Assembly (NCBI GenBank): GCA_017650905.1 | Contig: JAGCDZ010000107.1 | Span: 1 to 58,591 of the forward strand | From: Prevotella sp. | GTDB lineage: Bacteria; Bacteroidota; Bacteroidia; Bacteroidales; Bacteroidaceae | Direction of reading: 5' to 3' | Length of the DNA stretch: 58,591 nt | In this document: piece after piece, positions 52,698 to 58,591 of the stretch | Position numbering within the stretch: the stretch's first letter is position 1 | How the letters are laid out: each line of letters opens with the position of its first letter | Notes under the pieces: generated by a model | Told to the model about the DNA's origin: nothing | Seen by the model: only the letters and a program-made list of their open reading frames with translations | The model's database searches: none | Translations under genes and position numbers: made by a program

Positions 52698-53202
52698 CTA
52701 CATTATCCAGGAAATCCCAGCTCTGATTCACCAGATCCTTAAAGAAGTCATCCTCATGCATCTGATAATCCTTAACCTGCTTGTACACCCTGAGAACGAA
52801 TTGATCCTGATGATTCTCCATATAGGCCACCCTGCATGCATCGCTGAATGCCTGACGGAAGTTGTCATCATTTGTGATTTCGTATTGACCTTTATATTCA
52901 GTACCTACAGCAATGTCACCATTCAGCAAGTTAGAGAAATGGTGTGTCAACAAGTCGAACTTCGGCTTGACAGCAAACCCCCTCACCCTATATTTGATGA
53001 CAGGTACGAAGAATCCCCATTGGTTAATCTTCATATCAATGATATAGTTTCCCTCTGGCAGTCTGCAACTCTGTTTGCACTTCATGTCTGAGCCGTCTTT
53101 GAGCTCTAACGTTCTGCAACCAAACTTGATCTTTGGTATGCGCAGTTCGCCAAATGTGCAGCAGACATTTTCTCCTGTTCGTTTCAATCTGATTTCTACC
53201 AT
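52666..53202 (-). CDS. DUF5675-like protein
   Basis: A 178-residue protein. The start is placed at the ATG at 53202, preceded by AAGGA eight bases upstream; the longer frame begins with TTG. Residues 1-70 resemble DUF5675, a small beta domain found in phage and mobile-element proteins: VEIRLKRTGENVCCTFGELRI, CRTLELKDG, CRLPEGNYIIDM. The second half is helical and acidic, ending DNVDDEEDEDAGQ. DUF5675 has no settled function. Its presence beside a primase-like gene supports a mobile-element origin for the block. Confidence 0.65.
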   Translation of the reverse strand: MVEIRLKRTGENVCCTFGELRIPKIKFGCRTLELKDGSDMKCKQSCRLPEGNYIIDMKINQWGFFVPVIKYRVRGFAVKPKFDLLTHHFSNLLNGDIAVGTEYKGQYEITNDDNFRQAFSDACRVAYMENHQDQFVLRVYKQVKDYQMHEDDFFKDLVNQSWDFLDNVDDEEDEDAGQ

Positions 53203-53221
53203 CGTTTTTTCCTTCAATTTT

Positions 53222-55597
53222 TCAGTTCTTCTTTACTTTCTTATAAGTATCCTTTGTGGGGCCATCGGTGATGACTTTGTCTTTCTTCCAGAGATAGACA
53301 ATCTGGCGCACTTGCTGCTTGATGCCTTTCTCGCTACAGAGATTAACGATGTCCATCTTAGTGAAAGTGTCGCCCAATTCACTAAACAATGCCCGATTTC
53401 GAGTTGATGGACTATTGTTGATTGTATTCTGCAATTCATTGTAACGCTTACCGAACATCTTCAGACTCTCCTCGAGATCTCTATCCATAAACCATGTTAC
53501 GAAATCAGCTATCACCTTCTTTTCTCGTTTGCCAACGTTTACCCAGCAAGCCATACAGATTAATGCCAATCTGAATCCCTTCACAGCGGTACGTCTGCGG
53601 AATGTATCCTTAGCCAAATCGTAGGCTATCAGAGAATCCAGGCGTTCTTTGCCAAGCCAATCCATGATGGTTGGTCTCAGCCACATCATATCCACCTCCT
53701 GACGGTCGCGCATCTTGAAACGCCACTTGATCTTCTGGTCATAATTGGAAGATGTGGTATTCTGTGCCTCAGCATCATCGAGTGTGATTTTGAGCGGCTC
53801 GGCATAACTGTTGCTATCGCATCGCTCCAAAAATCTCTCTATCACCTGTATCTGCTTCGGCCCCAACTGCTTCCACTCAACAAAGTCAGCAAACTGCTGA
53901 TTCTCTATCTCACAAATGGAGATCCGCTGAACCATGCCGTCCTCCACATTGTTGTAGTAGTTCCTAACGGCTCCAGGTGTTCCGGTGAGCAGTATGTTGT
54001 AATACAAAGTAACCTTACCTTTGAAGGTGTTGTTGCTACGGAATGATTGGCCATACTCCGAATTATCCCACGCACATCTAAAGAGATCACTCTTGTCTGC
54101 ACCTCCACTTGAACTGCCTTTCTTGAATGTGTCGACTTCTTCTGCATAGGTAAACATGTGATATCCTTTGTTATCCCTCATCTTCTCCAGAAACTCAGGC
54201 AGTGAGTTGATAGCAGGCATGATGCGCACCATCACATGAGGCAAATCGATGCCCTTATCATTGTCAGACTTGGTGCGACTGTCAACCAGCCAGAGCTGCT
54301 CCCTGATGCTATTAATCTCATCCCTCAATGCAATCTTTTTCATCAGCATCTTCACGATCTTCTTCGTGAAGCTCTTACCACAGCCCGGGGGAGCCCACAC
54401 GCATGAAAAAAACGTGGTGGTCTGATCTGTAAAGTCATAGTACTGAGCTTTGAGATAACTTGTCAGCGTACCCATCACAGGCAGCAGCGCGATGATGGTC
54501 GGGAACTTGAAATCCTCAGGCGCGATGCCCACAAACTCACGAAATACAGGAGGCAGGGGTGGCAGTGGTTTCTTTTCGGCAGGAGCCTCATCGAAAGCCT
54601 CCAACATCTTCTTGGTATCCTTCGTCTGGATATACCCCCTATCCTTTAGCCAAAAGTAAAAGTCCCTTGGGATGCGTGTTGAATTGTTGGTCTTGCAGAT
54701 GGAGGCCACTTGCGACCATCGCCTTTCAGGCGTGCCCTCACATAAGGGCAGCACGGCAAAAACAATACGAGGATCATTCTCACAGATATTTCTGAAGTTC
54801 TTTACTAAGTCATTGTAGAATGGATGGCGTAACCCCTCTTCAGGCACACCGCCCTGGTCAATGATATACTCATTAGCGATTTCACTAACCGGTTTGCCAC
54901 CGAATTTGAAGTTACGCTCCTTATCAGTAACCACAGGCAGGGTCTTTTTAACGTCAACGTTAACGTCAACAGAAGCCCCGCCCGAGATGATTTTCTCTGT
55001 AATCTCCTCTTCGAATAGAGCTTTATCGAAATAGAGGATCCAATCAGCTTTCACCATGAACGATCCACGCGCCAAATCATGAACAACATAATCAACATCT
55101 CCGAATCTGTCGAGTCTGAAAGTCTCAGCAAACCATTTAATATGGTCTTCTACTGCTGATAATTTCTGAGTGGCTTTAATCACGATACGTAAACCGCCGC
55201 TTGGTGTTTCGTGAACCAGACGGATACCAAAGAACTTCCTGACGTCAGTTTTAACGTCAACGTTAACGTCAACATTCTGCATATCAATAACGATAGTATT
55301 CCAAATCTCTGGTGCGGGCTGTTTGGGGTGGTCGATATCGATATAGAAATACTGCGTTGGGGTCTGTAGGTCTGCCGCTCTTTTGCCGTCTTTATTGTAT
55401 CCGATCCAAAAGGCCAAAGGCAATTGGCCTTTCAGATTCTCATAGTCCTCACCTCTTCCTTCCTGCTTGGCTCTACGTGCCTCATCACACAGATATGCCA
55501 GGTGCAAATCCTTGATGATGGCATCGTATTGCTGCAAAGTCAGAGGGAGCGTCTTTGTCTGCTTTTTGTTTTGAATGTATCGGAATTTTTCAATCAT
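53222..55597 (-). CDS. VirE/BT4734-type primase-like domain fused to DUF3987-like helicase
   Basis: A 791-residue replication-type protein of Bacteroidetes mobile elements. Residues ~1-220 resemble the BT4734/VirE N-terminal domain (TPTQYFYIDIDHP, RLVHETPSGGLRIVIKA, DYVVHDLARGSFM). A middle helical part follows (GLRHPFYNDLVKNFRNI, RRWSQVASICKTNNSTRIP). A P-loop domain comes next with Walker A APPGCGKS (Lys408) and a probable Walker B near YHMFTYAEEVD, like DUF3987 helicase-type proteins. The C-terminus is helical with basic residues. Two identical 23-bp repeats encode VDVNVDVK at two sites 101 codons apart. It overlaps the upstream gene by four bases. Exact biochemical role inferred from family. 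Confidence 0.75.
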   Translation of the reverse strand: MIEKFRYIQNKKQTKTLPLTLQQYDAIIKDLHLAYLCDEARRAKQEGRGEDYENLKGQLPLAFWIGYNKDGKRAADLQTPTQYFYIDIDHPKQPAPEIWNTIVIDMQNVDVNVDVKTDVRKFFGIRLVHETPSGGLRIVIKATQKLSAVEDHIKWFAETFRLDRFGDVDYVVHDLARGSFMVKADWILYFDKALFEEEITEKIISGGASVDVNVDVKKTLPVVTDKERNFKFGGKPVSEIANEYIIDQGGVPEEGLRHPFYNDLVKNFRNICENDPRIVFAVLPLCEGTPERRWSQVASICKTNNSTRIPRDFYFWLKDRGYIQTKDTKKMLEAFDEAPAEKKPLPPLPPVFREFVGIAPEDFKFPTIIALLPVMGTLTSYLKAQYYDFTDQTTTFFSCVWAPPGCGKSFTKKIVKMLMKKIALRDEINSIREQLWLVDSRTKSDNDKGIDLPHVMVRIMPAINSLPEFLEKMRDNKGYHMFTYAEEVDTFKKGSSSGGADKSDLFRCAWDNSEYGQSFRSNNTFKGKVTLYYNILLTGTPGAVRNYYNNVEDGMVQRISICEIENQQFADFVEWKQLGPKQIQVIERFLERCDSNSYAEPLKITLDDAEAQNTTSSNYDQKIKWRFKMRDRQEVDMMWLRPTIMDWLGKERLDSLIAYDLAKDTFRRRTAVKGFRLALICMACWVNVGKREKKVIADFVTWFMDRDLEESLKMFGKRYNELQNTINNSPSTRNRALFSELGDTFTKMDIVNLCSEKGIKQQVRQIVYLWKKDKVITDGPTKDTYKKVKKN
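54948..54970. repeat. 23-bp direct repeat, copy A
   Basis: TTAACGTCAACG followed by TTAACGTCAAC, identical to copy B at 55251. Internally it is an 11-12 bp tandem repeat. In frame it encodes VDVNVDVK. Confidence 0.9.
55251..55273. repeat. 23-bp direct repeat, copy B
   Basis: Identical to copy A and 303 bases (101 codons) away, in the same frame of the primase-like gene. Confidence 0.9.
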
Positions 55598-55950
55598 AAA
55601 TGCAAGTCATTTAAATCAACGAAACAATTCTGAACTGCATCTCTGTACGCACGTTTCAGAGCTTCCAAATCGGTAGTTCTTTGGAAGGTCATCACAATGC
55701 GCACAAGATGTTTCGAGAGGAAGATTGCATGATTGTCGCCGTCAATAGCCTTTTTCAGATTGCCAGGCTTAGTGCCTCTTTTGTACGGGCGCACATGTAT
55801 GCAACCATTGTTCTGAATACGGAATGATCCTTCATAGGTCACCCCTACTTCAAGATCAAACCTTTCATCTGTAGAATAGTCAGGCATCTCGATACCCGCT
55901 AACTTCTTTACTTCGTCGGTTTTCACCGGCTGCTTGCCTTCATCCTTCAT
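55594..55950 (-). CDS. Hypothetical protein (118 aa)
   Basis: A 118-residue soluble protein. Residues 25-70 contain a beta-rich part (ERFDLEVGVTYEGSFRIQNNGCIHVRPYKRGTKPG is split here by a turn after FRIQ), followed by a helical part (FLSKHLVRIVMTFQ, DLEALKRAYRDAVQNCF). Its motif DLEVGVTYEGSF parallels IAVGTEYKGQYEI in the DUF5675-like gene, and both end with a similar helix (ALKRAYRDAVQNCF versus NFRQAFSDACRVAY). The two proteins may therefore share a domain. It overlaps the primase-like gene by four bases and so is coupled to it. No family recognised. Confidence 0.65.
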   Translation of the reverse strand: MKDEGKQPVKTDEVKKLAGIEMPDYSTDERFDLEVGVTYEGSFRIQNNGCIHVRPYKRGTKPGNLKKAIDGDNHAIFLSKHLVRIVMTFQRTTDLEALKRAYRDAVQNCFVDLNDLHL

Positions 55951-55964
55951 AACTTCAATTCTTT

Positions 55965-56276
55965 TTAGTATTCGCGTTCTTTCATGAAGCTCTGGTCGCG
56001 CAGATACACATACACGTTGTTAAGATAGGTATCTTTGTAAGAAACAACATCGATAGACACATTAACTTCGATAGATTCCTTAGATCCGATCAACTTACGG
56101 ATTTTGTCAACCTCAAATTTCTTTGGACTGAATTCAGCCTTGATGCTGTGGACGACGGGGCCACGAGGCGTTTCCTCGGTACACTCAATGATGAATGGGT
56201 TAATTTCCCAAGGACCATTGTCATTCTTGCCTGTAATGGCAGGCAATTCCTTCTTTACAAATGCTTGAAAAACCAT
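55965..56276 (-). CDS. DUF3127-like putative ssDNA-binding protein
   Basis: A 103-residue basic to neutral beta-rich protein. Pattern and length recall DUF3127 OB-fold proteins proposed to bind single-stranded DNA: GPWEINPFIIECTEETP, then KKFEVDKIRKLIGSKESIEVNVSIDVVSYKD, then YLNNVYVYLRD. The conserved tryptophan pair of the family is only partly visible, so the link is tentative. It lies 14 bases upstream of the next gene and three bases after the small gene at 56280. With the primase-like gene it would form a small DNA-replication set. Confidence 0.55.
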   Translation of the reverse strand: MVFQAFVKKELPAITGKNDNGPWEINPFIIECTEETPRGPVVHSIKAEFSPKKFEVDKIRKLIGSKESIEVNVSIDVVSYKDTYLNNVYVYLRDQSFMKEREY

Positions 56277-56279
56277 ACT

Positions 56280-56450
56280 TTAAAAATTTAAATAAATAAT
56301 TTGACCATTATACTCGTTTAGTGCGATATGTCTGATTTCGCGAGCCATAAGAGAGTCAGAATAGTATAACAGAGCCTTACAAACGTTGACTCTGCCGTAT
56401 TTTCTAATCAATTCATTCCTGTCTTTTCTTCGTATCTTTATCTGTTTCAT
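56280..56450 (-). CDS. Small basic protein (56 aa), first gene of the replication block
   Basis: A 56-residue basic protein (MKQIKIRRKDRNELIRKYGR, then VNVCKALLYYSDSLMAREIR). The start at 56450 is set by the promoter at 56468; a longer frame to 56510 would begin upstream of the transcription start. The charged helical N-terminus and the position beside an iteron-like repeat cluster would suit a DNA-binding or regulatory role, but no family is recognised. Confidence 0.6.
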   Translation of the reverse strand: MKQIKIRRKDRNELIRKYGRVNVCKALLYYSDSLMAREIRHIALNEYNGQIIYLNF

Positions 56451-56467
56451 CTGATAAACTTTTTCTG

Positions 56468-56499
56468 CAAAGTTAGGAAGGCTTTTCAAGAGTATCAAG
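56468..56499 (-). promoter_or_regulatory. Promoter of the replication block
   Basis: The minus strand has TAACTTTG (56468-56475) with CTTG 20 bases upstream. It would drive the five or six overlapping genes down to 52326. Confidence 0.65.
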
Positions 56500-56522
56500 A
56501 AAAAATGCACAAAAACAGGCCC

Positions 56523-56592
56523 CTAATCCACGAAGAATTAGGAGCATTAGCAAGAATTAGTAAGAATTAGTTTTTAGGATTAGTAGAATTAG
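56523..56592. repeat. Iteron-like ATTAG repeat cluster
   Basis: Six ATTAG units begin at 56537, 56546, 56556, 56566, 56579 and 56588, mostly within AAGAATTAG, spaced 9-13 bases (about one helical turn). An inverted CTAATC lies at 56523. The cluster sits just upstream of the promoter of the primase operon, which suits a replication origin or a cooperative operator. Confidence 0.7.
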
Positions 56593-56628
56593 TCGGTCTT
56601 TATTCTCTTTTCTCTTGTTATATACTAT

Positions 56629-57960
56629 TTATTGCGTTAATATCTTGCCAATATCCTCACACGTCTTTTTTTCATTAACAAAGGCCCTTTCATCCCATTC
56701 CACATGTCGGCTTGCAGGAAGAGAGTGCATTTTATATGCCATCCCACCGGCTATATTTTTCATCTCTTCAACCGAAAGTCGGTCCATGATTCCCCATGCA
56801 ACAAGAGCCCTCAGAAGTGGAGTGTGATCATTACGCTTTTTCAGCATATTATGTTCAAAGAGCATGATCTCTATGAGAGCCAGATTAGCCGCACTACCAT
56901 TATAGAAACACTTCACCACAGCCTCAACTTTCTGCCTGACAAACTCATTCTCGATTTTAAAACATCCTGTCTTTTCTGATTGATTCCTCTTTTTTGCAAG
57001 GACTTTGCCTGCCCCCTTTATCATCGTCTCCCTCACCGCCAGCAGCGTCAAGAACCTTACATACAGCTCGTAAGGCAGCGATGAATAGAGCAGATGGGCA
57101 GGAAAAAAATCCCTATCTGCCAGATAATAATGAAACAGTTGTGCCGGAGCCTGGTGCAGCAGCGCTTCCACCTGCTCCAGCGTATAGTTGGCACACTCAT
57201 ACATCTTCAGCAGCGGACCCCTGCTGGCATCATTGAAATAGTTCGTCAGGCAACTGTTCAGCCACCAGTCCATCTTTTCCGGCGACCCTCTGTGAATCAT
57301 GGCATACAGCAGCCTATCACTCTCACGCCTCACCTCCCCGATCTTCGAGTCCTTCATCATCAGATACAGCCTCACGCCCTTTACAAACGTGAGTGTCGAC
57401 AGGTCGTATGGCAATCTCTCAATCACATCCTCTATCCGCAATCTCAGATCCTCGTTCCAGGCATCATCCTCTGCCAGCGCATCCTCCAGCATCATCATGC
57501 TGAGGTTGAGCTTTTCTATCATCCTGCAATGCTGCAACTTAGGCAGATCATTGCCCCAATCCAGATTCAGAAACAGATTCTCGCTGGGGCGTATGGTCAG
57601 CTTCATCGGTGTCAGAGGCTTCGAAATCATAAATCCGTATTTGGTGTTCACCCGACAGATACGCGCCCTCACACGCCCCACCTTATGCGCCAACATCCAT
57701 TCGTACATGGCATACGACTGGTGTACCCACAGATATCCCAAACGCTTCATCGATGAGGTAAACACCCCGATGGCGTATGGGTCGTGATCATTATTCGACC
57801 TCATCAGATAGACTATCTCACAGCCTATTTCCTTCCTGATGTCCTTTTCCTCAATCGGATTACCTTCGCTAAACAACGGGATCAGTTTGTCTGACAGCTC
57901 CCCATGACGACCACCTACAATAATCAATTCGTCTGTTACCAACGGTTTCTTCTTTTCCAT
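56629..57960 (-). CDS. HIRAN-like domain protein (443 aa)
   Basis: A 443-residue protein. The N-terminal ~95 residues look HIRAN-like: LIIVGGRHGELSDKLIPLFSEG, then GCEIVYLMRSNNDHDPYAIGVFT and RLGYLWVHQS. HIRAN domains bind the 3' ends of single-stranded DNA and occur in DNA-repair and mobile-element proteins. The remaining ~340 residues are helical with no motif I know; the C-terminus may hold a separate small domain (KIENEFVRQKVEAVVKCFYN). It is the first gene on this strand and is separated from the replication operon by the repeat cluster. Families like this are common in Prevotella and Bacteroides accessory regions. Confidence 0.65.
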   Translation of the reverse strand: MEKKKPLVTDELIIVGGRHGELSDKLIPLFSEGNPIEEKDIRKEIGCEIVYLMRSNNDHDPYAIGVFTSSMKRLGYLWVHQSYAMYEWMLAHKVGRVRARICRVNTKYGFMISKPLTPMKLTIRPSENLFLNLDWGNDLPKLQHCRMIEKLNLSMMMLEDALAEDDAWNEDLRLRIEDVIERLPYDLSTLTFVKGVRLYLMMKDSKIGEVRRESDRLLYAMIHRGSPEKMDWWLNSCLTNYFNDASRGPLLKMYECANYTLEQVEALLHQAPAQLFHYYLADRDFFPAHLLYSSLPYELYVRFLTLLAVRETMIKGAGKVLAKKRNQSEKTGCFKIENEFVRQKVEAVVKCFYNGSAANLALIEIMLFEHNMLKKRNDHTPLLRALVAWGIMDRLSVEEMKNIAGGMAYKMHSLPASRHVEWDERAFVNEKKTCEDIGKILTQ

Positions 57961-58152
57961 AATGCATTGTATTAATAGTTAAGACTAAATTATAGTTTTG
58001 ATAAAAACCGCCCCGTGTTATGCGTATGAACAGAAGCTATGCTGTGTTCAATATGTCGAAAATCTGGGTGCGAAGATAATCATTTTATCCCAATGCACCA
58101 AATAATTTCCAGATTTTCATCATTCCATTTCGATTTTAGAACTCAAAGGGGA

Positions 58153-58202
58153 CGGTTCTCAGTGAGTTCCGACTGCCGTAACTCAGATGTGATCAAGAAC
58201 CG
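58153..58202. other. Nested stem-loop, candidate RNA or protein-binding site
   Basis: Outer arms CGGTTCT (58153-58159) and AGAACCG (58196-58202) enclose inner arms TGAGTT (58163-58168) and AACTCA (58180-58185). A further GAACTCA/TGAGTTC pair (58139-58145, 58163-58169) offers an alternative fold. Confidence 0.5.
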
Positions 58203-58320
58203 GCATCATGATCAACCTCTTGATTGCGTCGTTCTGCGCAATTTTTCTTTATTAATACTGCTATAAAACCTATAAATATTCAATTTCATAACATTTTTGA
58301 ATAATATTCACCGTAAATTA

Positions 58321-58350
58321 TTGTTTAATCAGATAAAATTCTTATCTTTG
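58321..58350 (+). promoter_or_regulatory. Promoter of the last gene
   Basis: TTG (58321-58323), 19 bases, TATCTTTG (58343-58350), 44 bases before the ATG at 58395. Confidence 0.65.
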
Positions 58351-58394
58351 TGGCAGATTAACTAAAAAAAGAAACCCTTTATACATTATCTATT

Positions 58395-58591
58395 ATGAGA
58401 AAGATTTTTGTATTGGCAGTATTTGCCTGCTTCGCAGCAATGAATGTCTGCGCCCAGACGGAAGGGACGGAAAGCAAGAACGAGGAGATGCTACGCTTGA
58501 CGAAAGCGGCAGACGAGAACCCCACGGACTGGAAGGCCCAATTTGATGCGGGCATGTTCCTGGTCAACAAGGGGACCGAAATGTATAACCC
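58395..58591 (+). CDS. Secreted TPR-like protein, start only (cut by window edge)
   Basis: Only the first 65 codons are present. A signal peptide (RKIFVLAVFACFAAMNVCAQ) is followed by EEMLRLTKAADENPTDWKAQFDAGMFLVNKG, a helix pair resembling a tetratricopeptide repeat. TPR proteins with signal peptides are common in the Bacteroidetes periplasm. Too little is visible to assign a role. Confidence 0.8.
   Translation, partial: MRKIFVLAVFACFAAMNVCAQTEGTESKNEEMLRLTKAADENPTDWKAQFDAGMFLVNKGTEMYN

Larger units (their letters stand above)
57961..58394. other. 434-base noncoding stretch
   Basis: No gene of usable size is present. It holds the start-side region of the HIRAN-like gene, a nested stem-loop at 58153-58202 and the promoter of the next gene. 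No tRNA or attachment-site duplication was found, although this could be the edge of the accessory block. Confidence 0.6.

Overview
The window looks like a chromosome segment of a Bacteroidales bacterium, most likely a Prevotella-type gut or rumen organism. The evidence is two SusC/SusD pairs, a hybrid two-component sensor, a C-terminal sorting-type tail on a large secreted protein, and many promoters of the Bacteroidetes form TTTG-N19/20-TAnnTTTG. I saw no rRNA, tRNA, CRISPR array, transposase or integrase. Both ends are cut inside genes.

Layout. 1-2932 (minus): xylan or xyloglucan hydrolases, a GH10 xylanase (cut by the window edge) and a GH31 enzyme. 3184-13047 (plus): an accessory island. 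It holds a single-pass membrane protein, a double-nuclease DUF2779 protein, two paralogous Sel1-like proteins (one fused to sigma-70 region 2), small membrane and secreted proteins, a UDG-like protein, a zinc-ribbon protein and an AAA+ ATPase. A decayed fragment of the same ATPase family lies at the left side of the island. Three genes or gene pairs are preceded by nearly identical promoters, TTTGAA-N18-TATATTA, unlike the normal TAnnTTTG. A locus with its own sigma-like protein and its own promoter type is the best candidate here for an undescribed system.

13259-16687: a possible structured RNA or leader, a 5'-nucleotidase and a convergent GH29 fucosidase. 16846-22257: an orphan NHLM-type exporter (adaptor plus two ABC proteins, no C39 peptidase, no visible cargo) followed by a DUF4468 protein. 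22261-27587 (minus): an operon of a DUF6057-like membrane protein, a beta-propeller lipoprotein with a CxxCH motif, and a CotH-like kinase. 27672-35476 (minus): a large multidomain surface protein and a hybrid two-component regulator. 35939-52213 (plus): a seven-gene operon diverging from that regulator, with FAS1 lipoprotein, SusC, SusD, two FAS1 lipoproteins, SusC and SusD, and no hydrolase. It ends in a strong terminator.

52326-57960 (minus): a probable mobile-element remnant or accessory block with a primase/helicase-like protein, a DUF5675-like protein, a DUF3127-like protein, a HIRAN-like protein and an iteron-like TTAG repeat cluster. After about 430 noncoding bases, a TPR-like secreted protein begins and is cut by the window end.

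A feature that cuts across these regions is short repeats with a period of about 7 bp in several sequence flavours. They lie in intergenic leaders, in signal-peptide codons and in linkers of otherwise unrelated genes.
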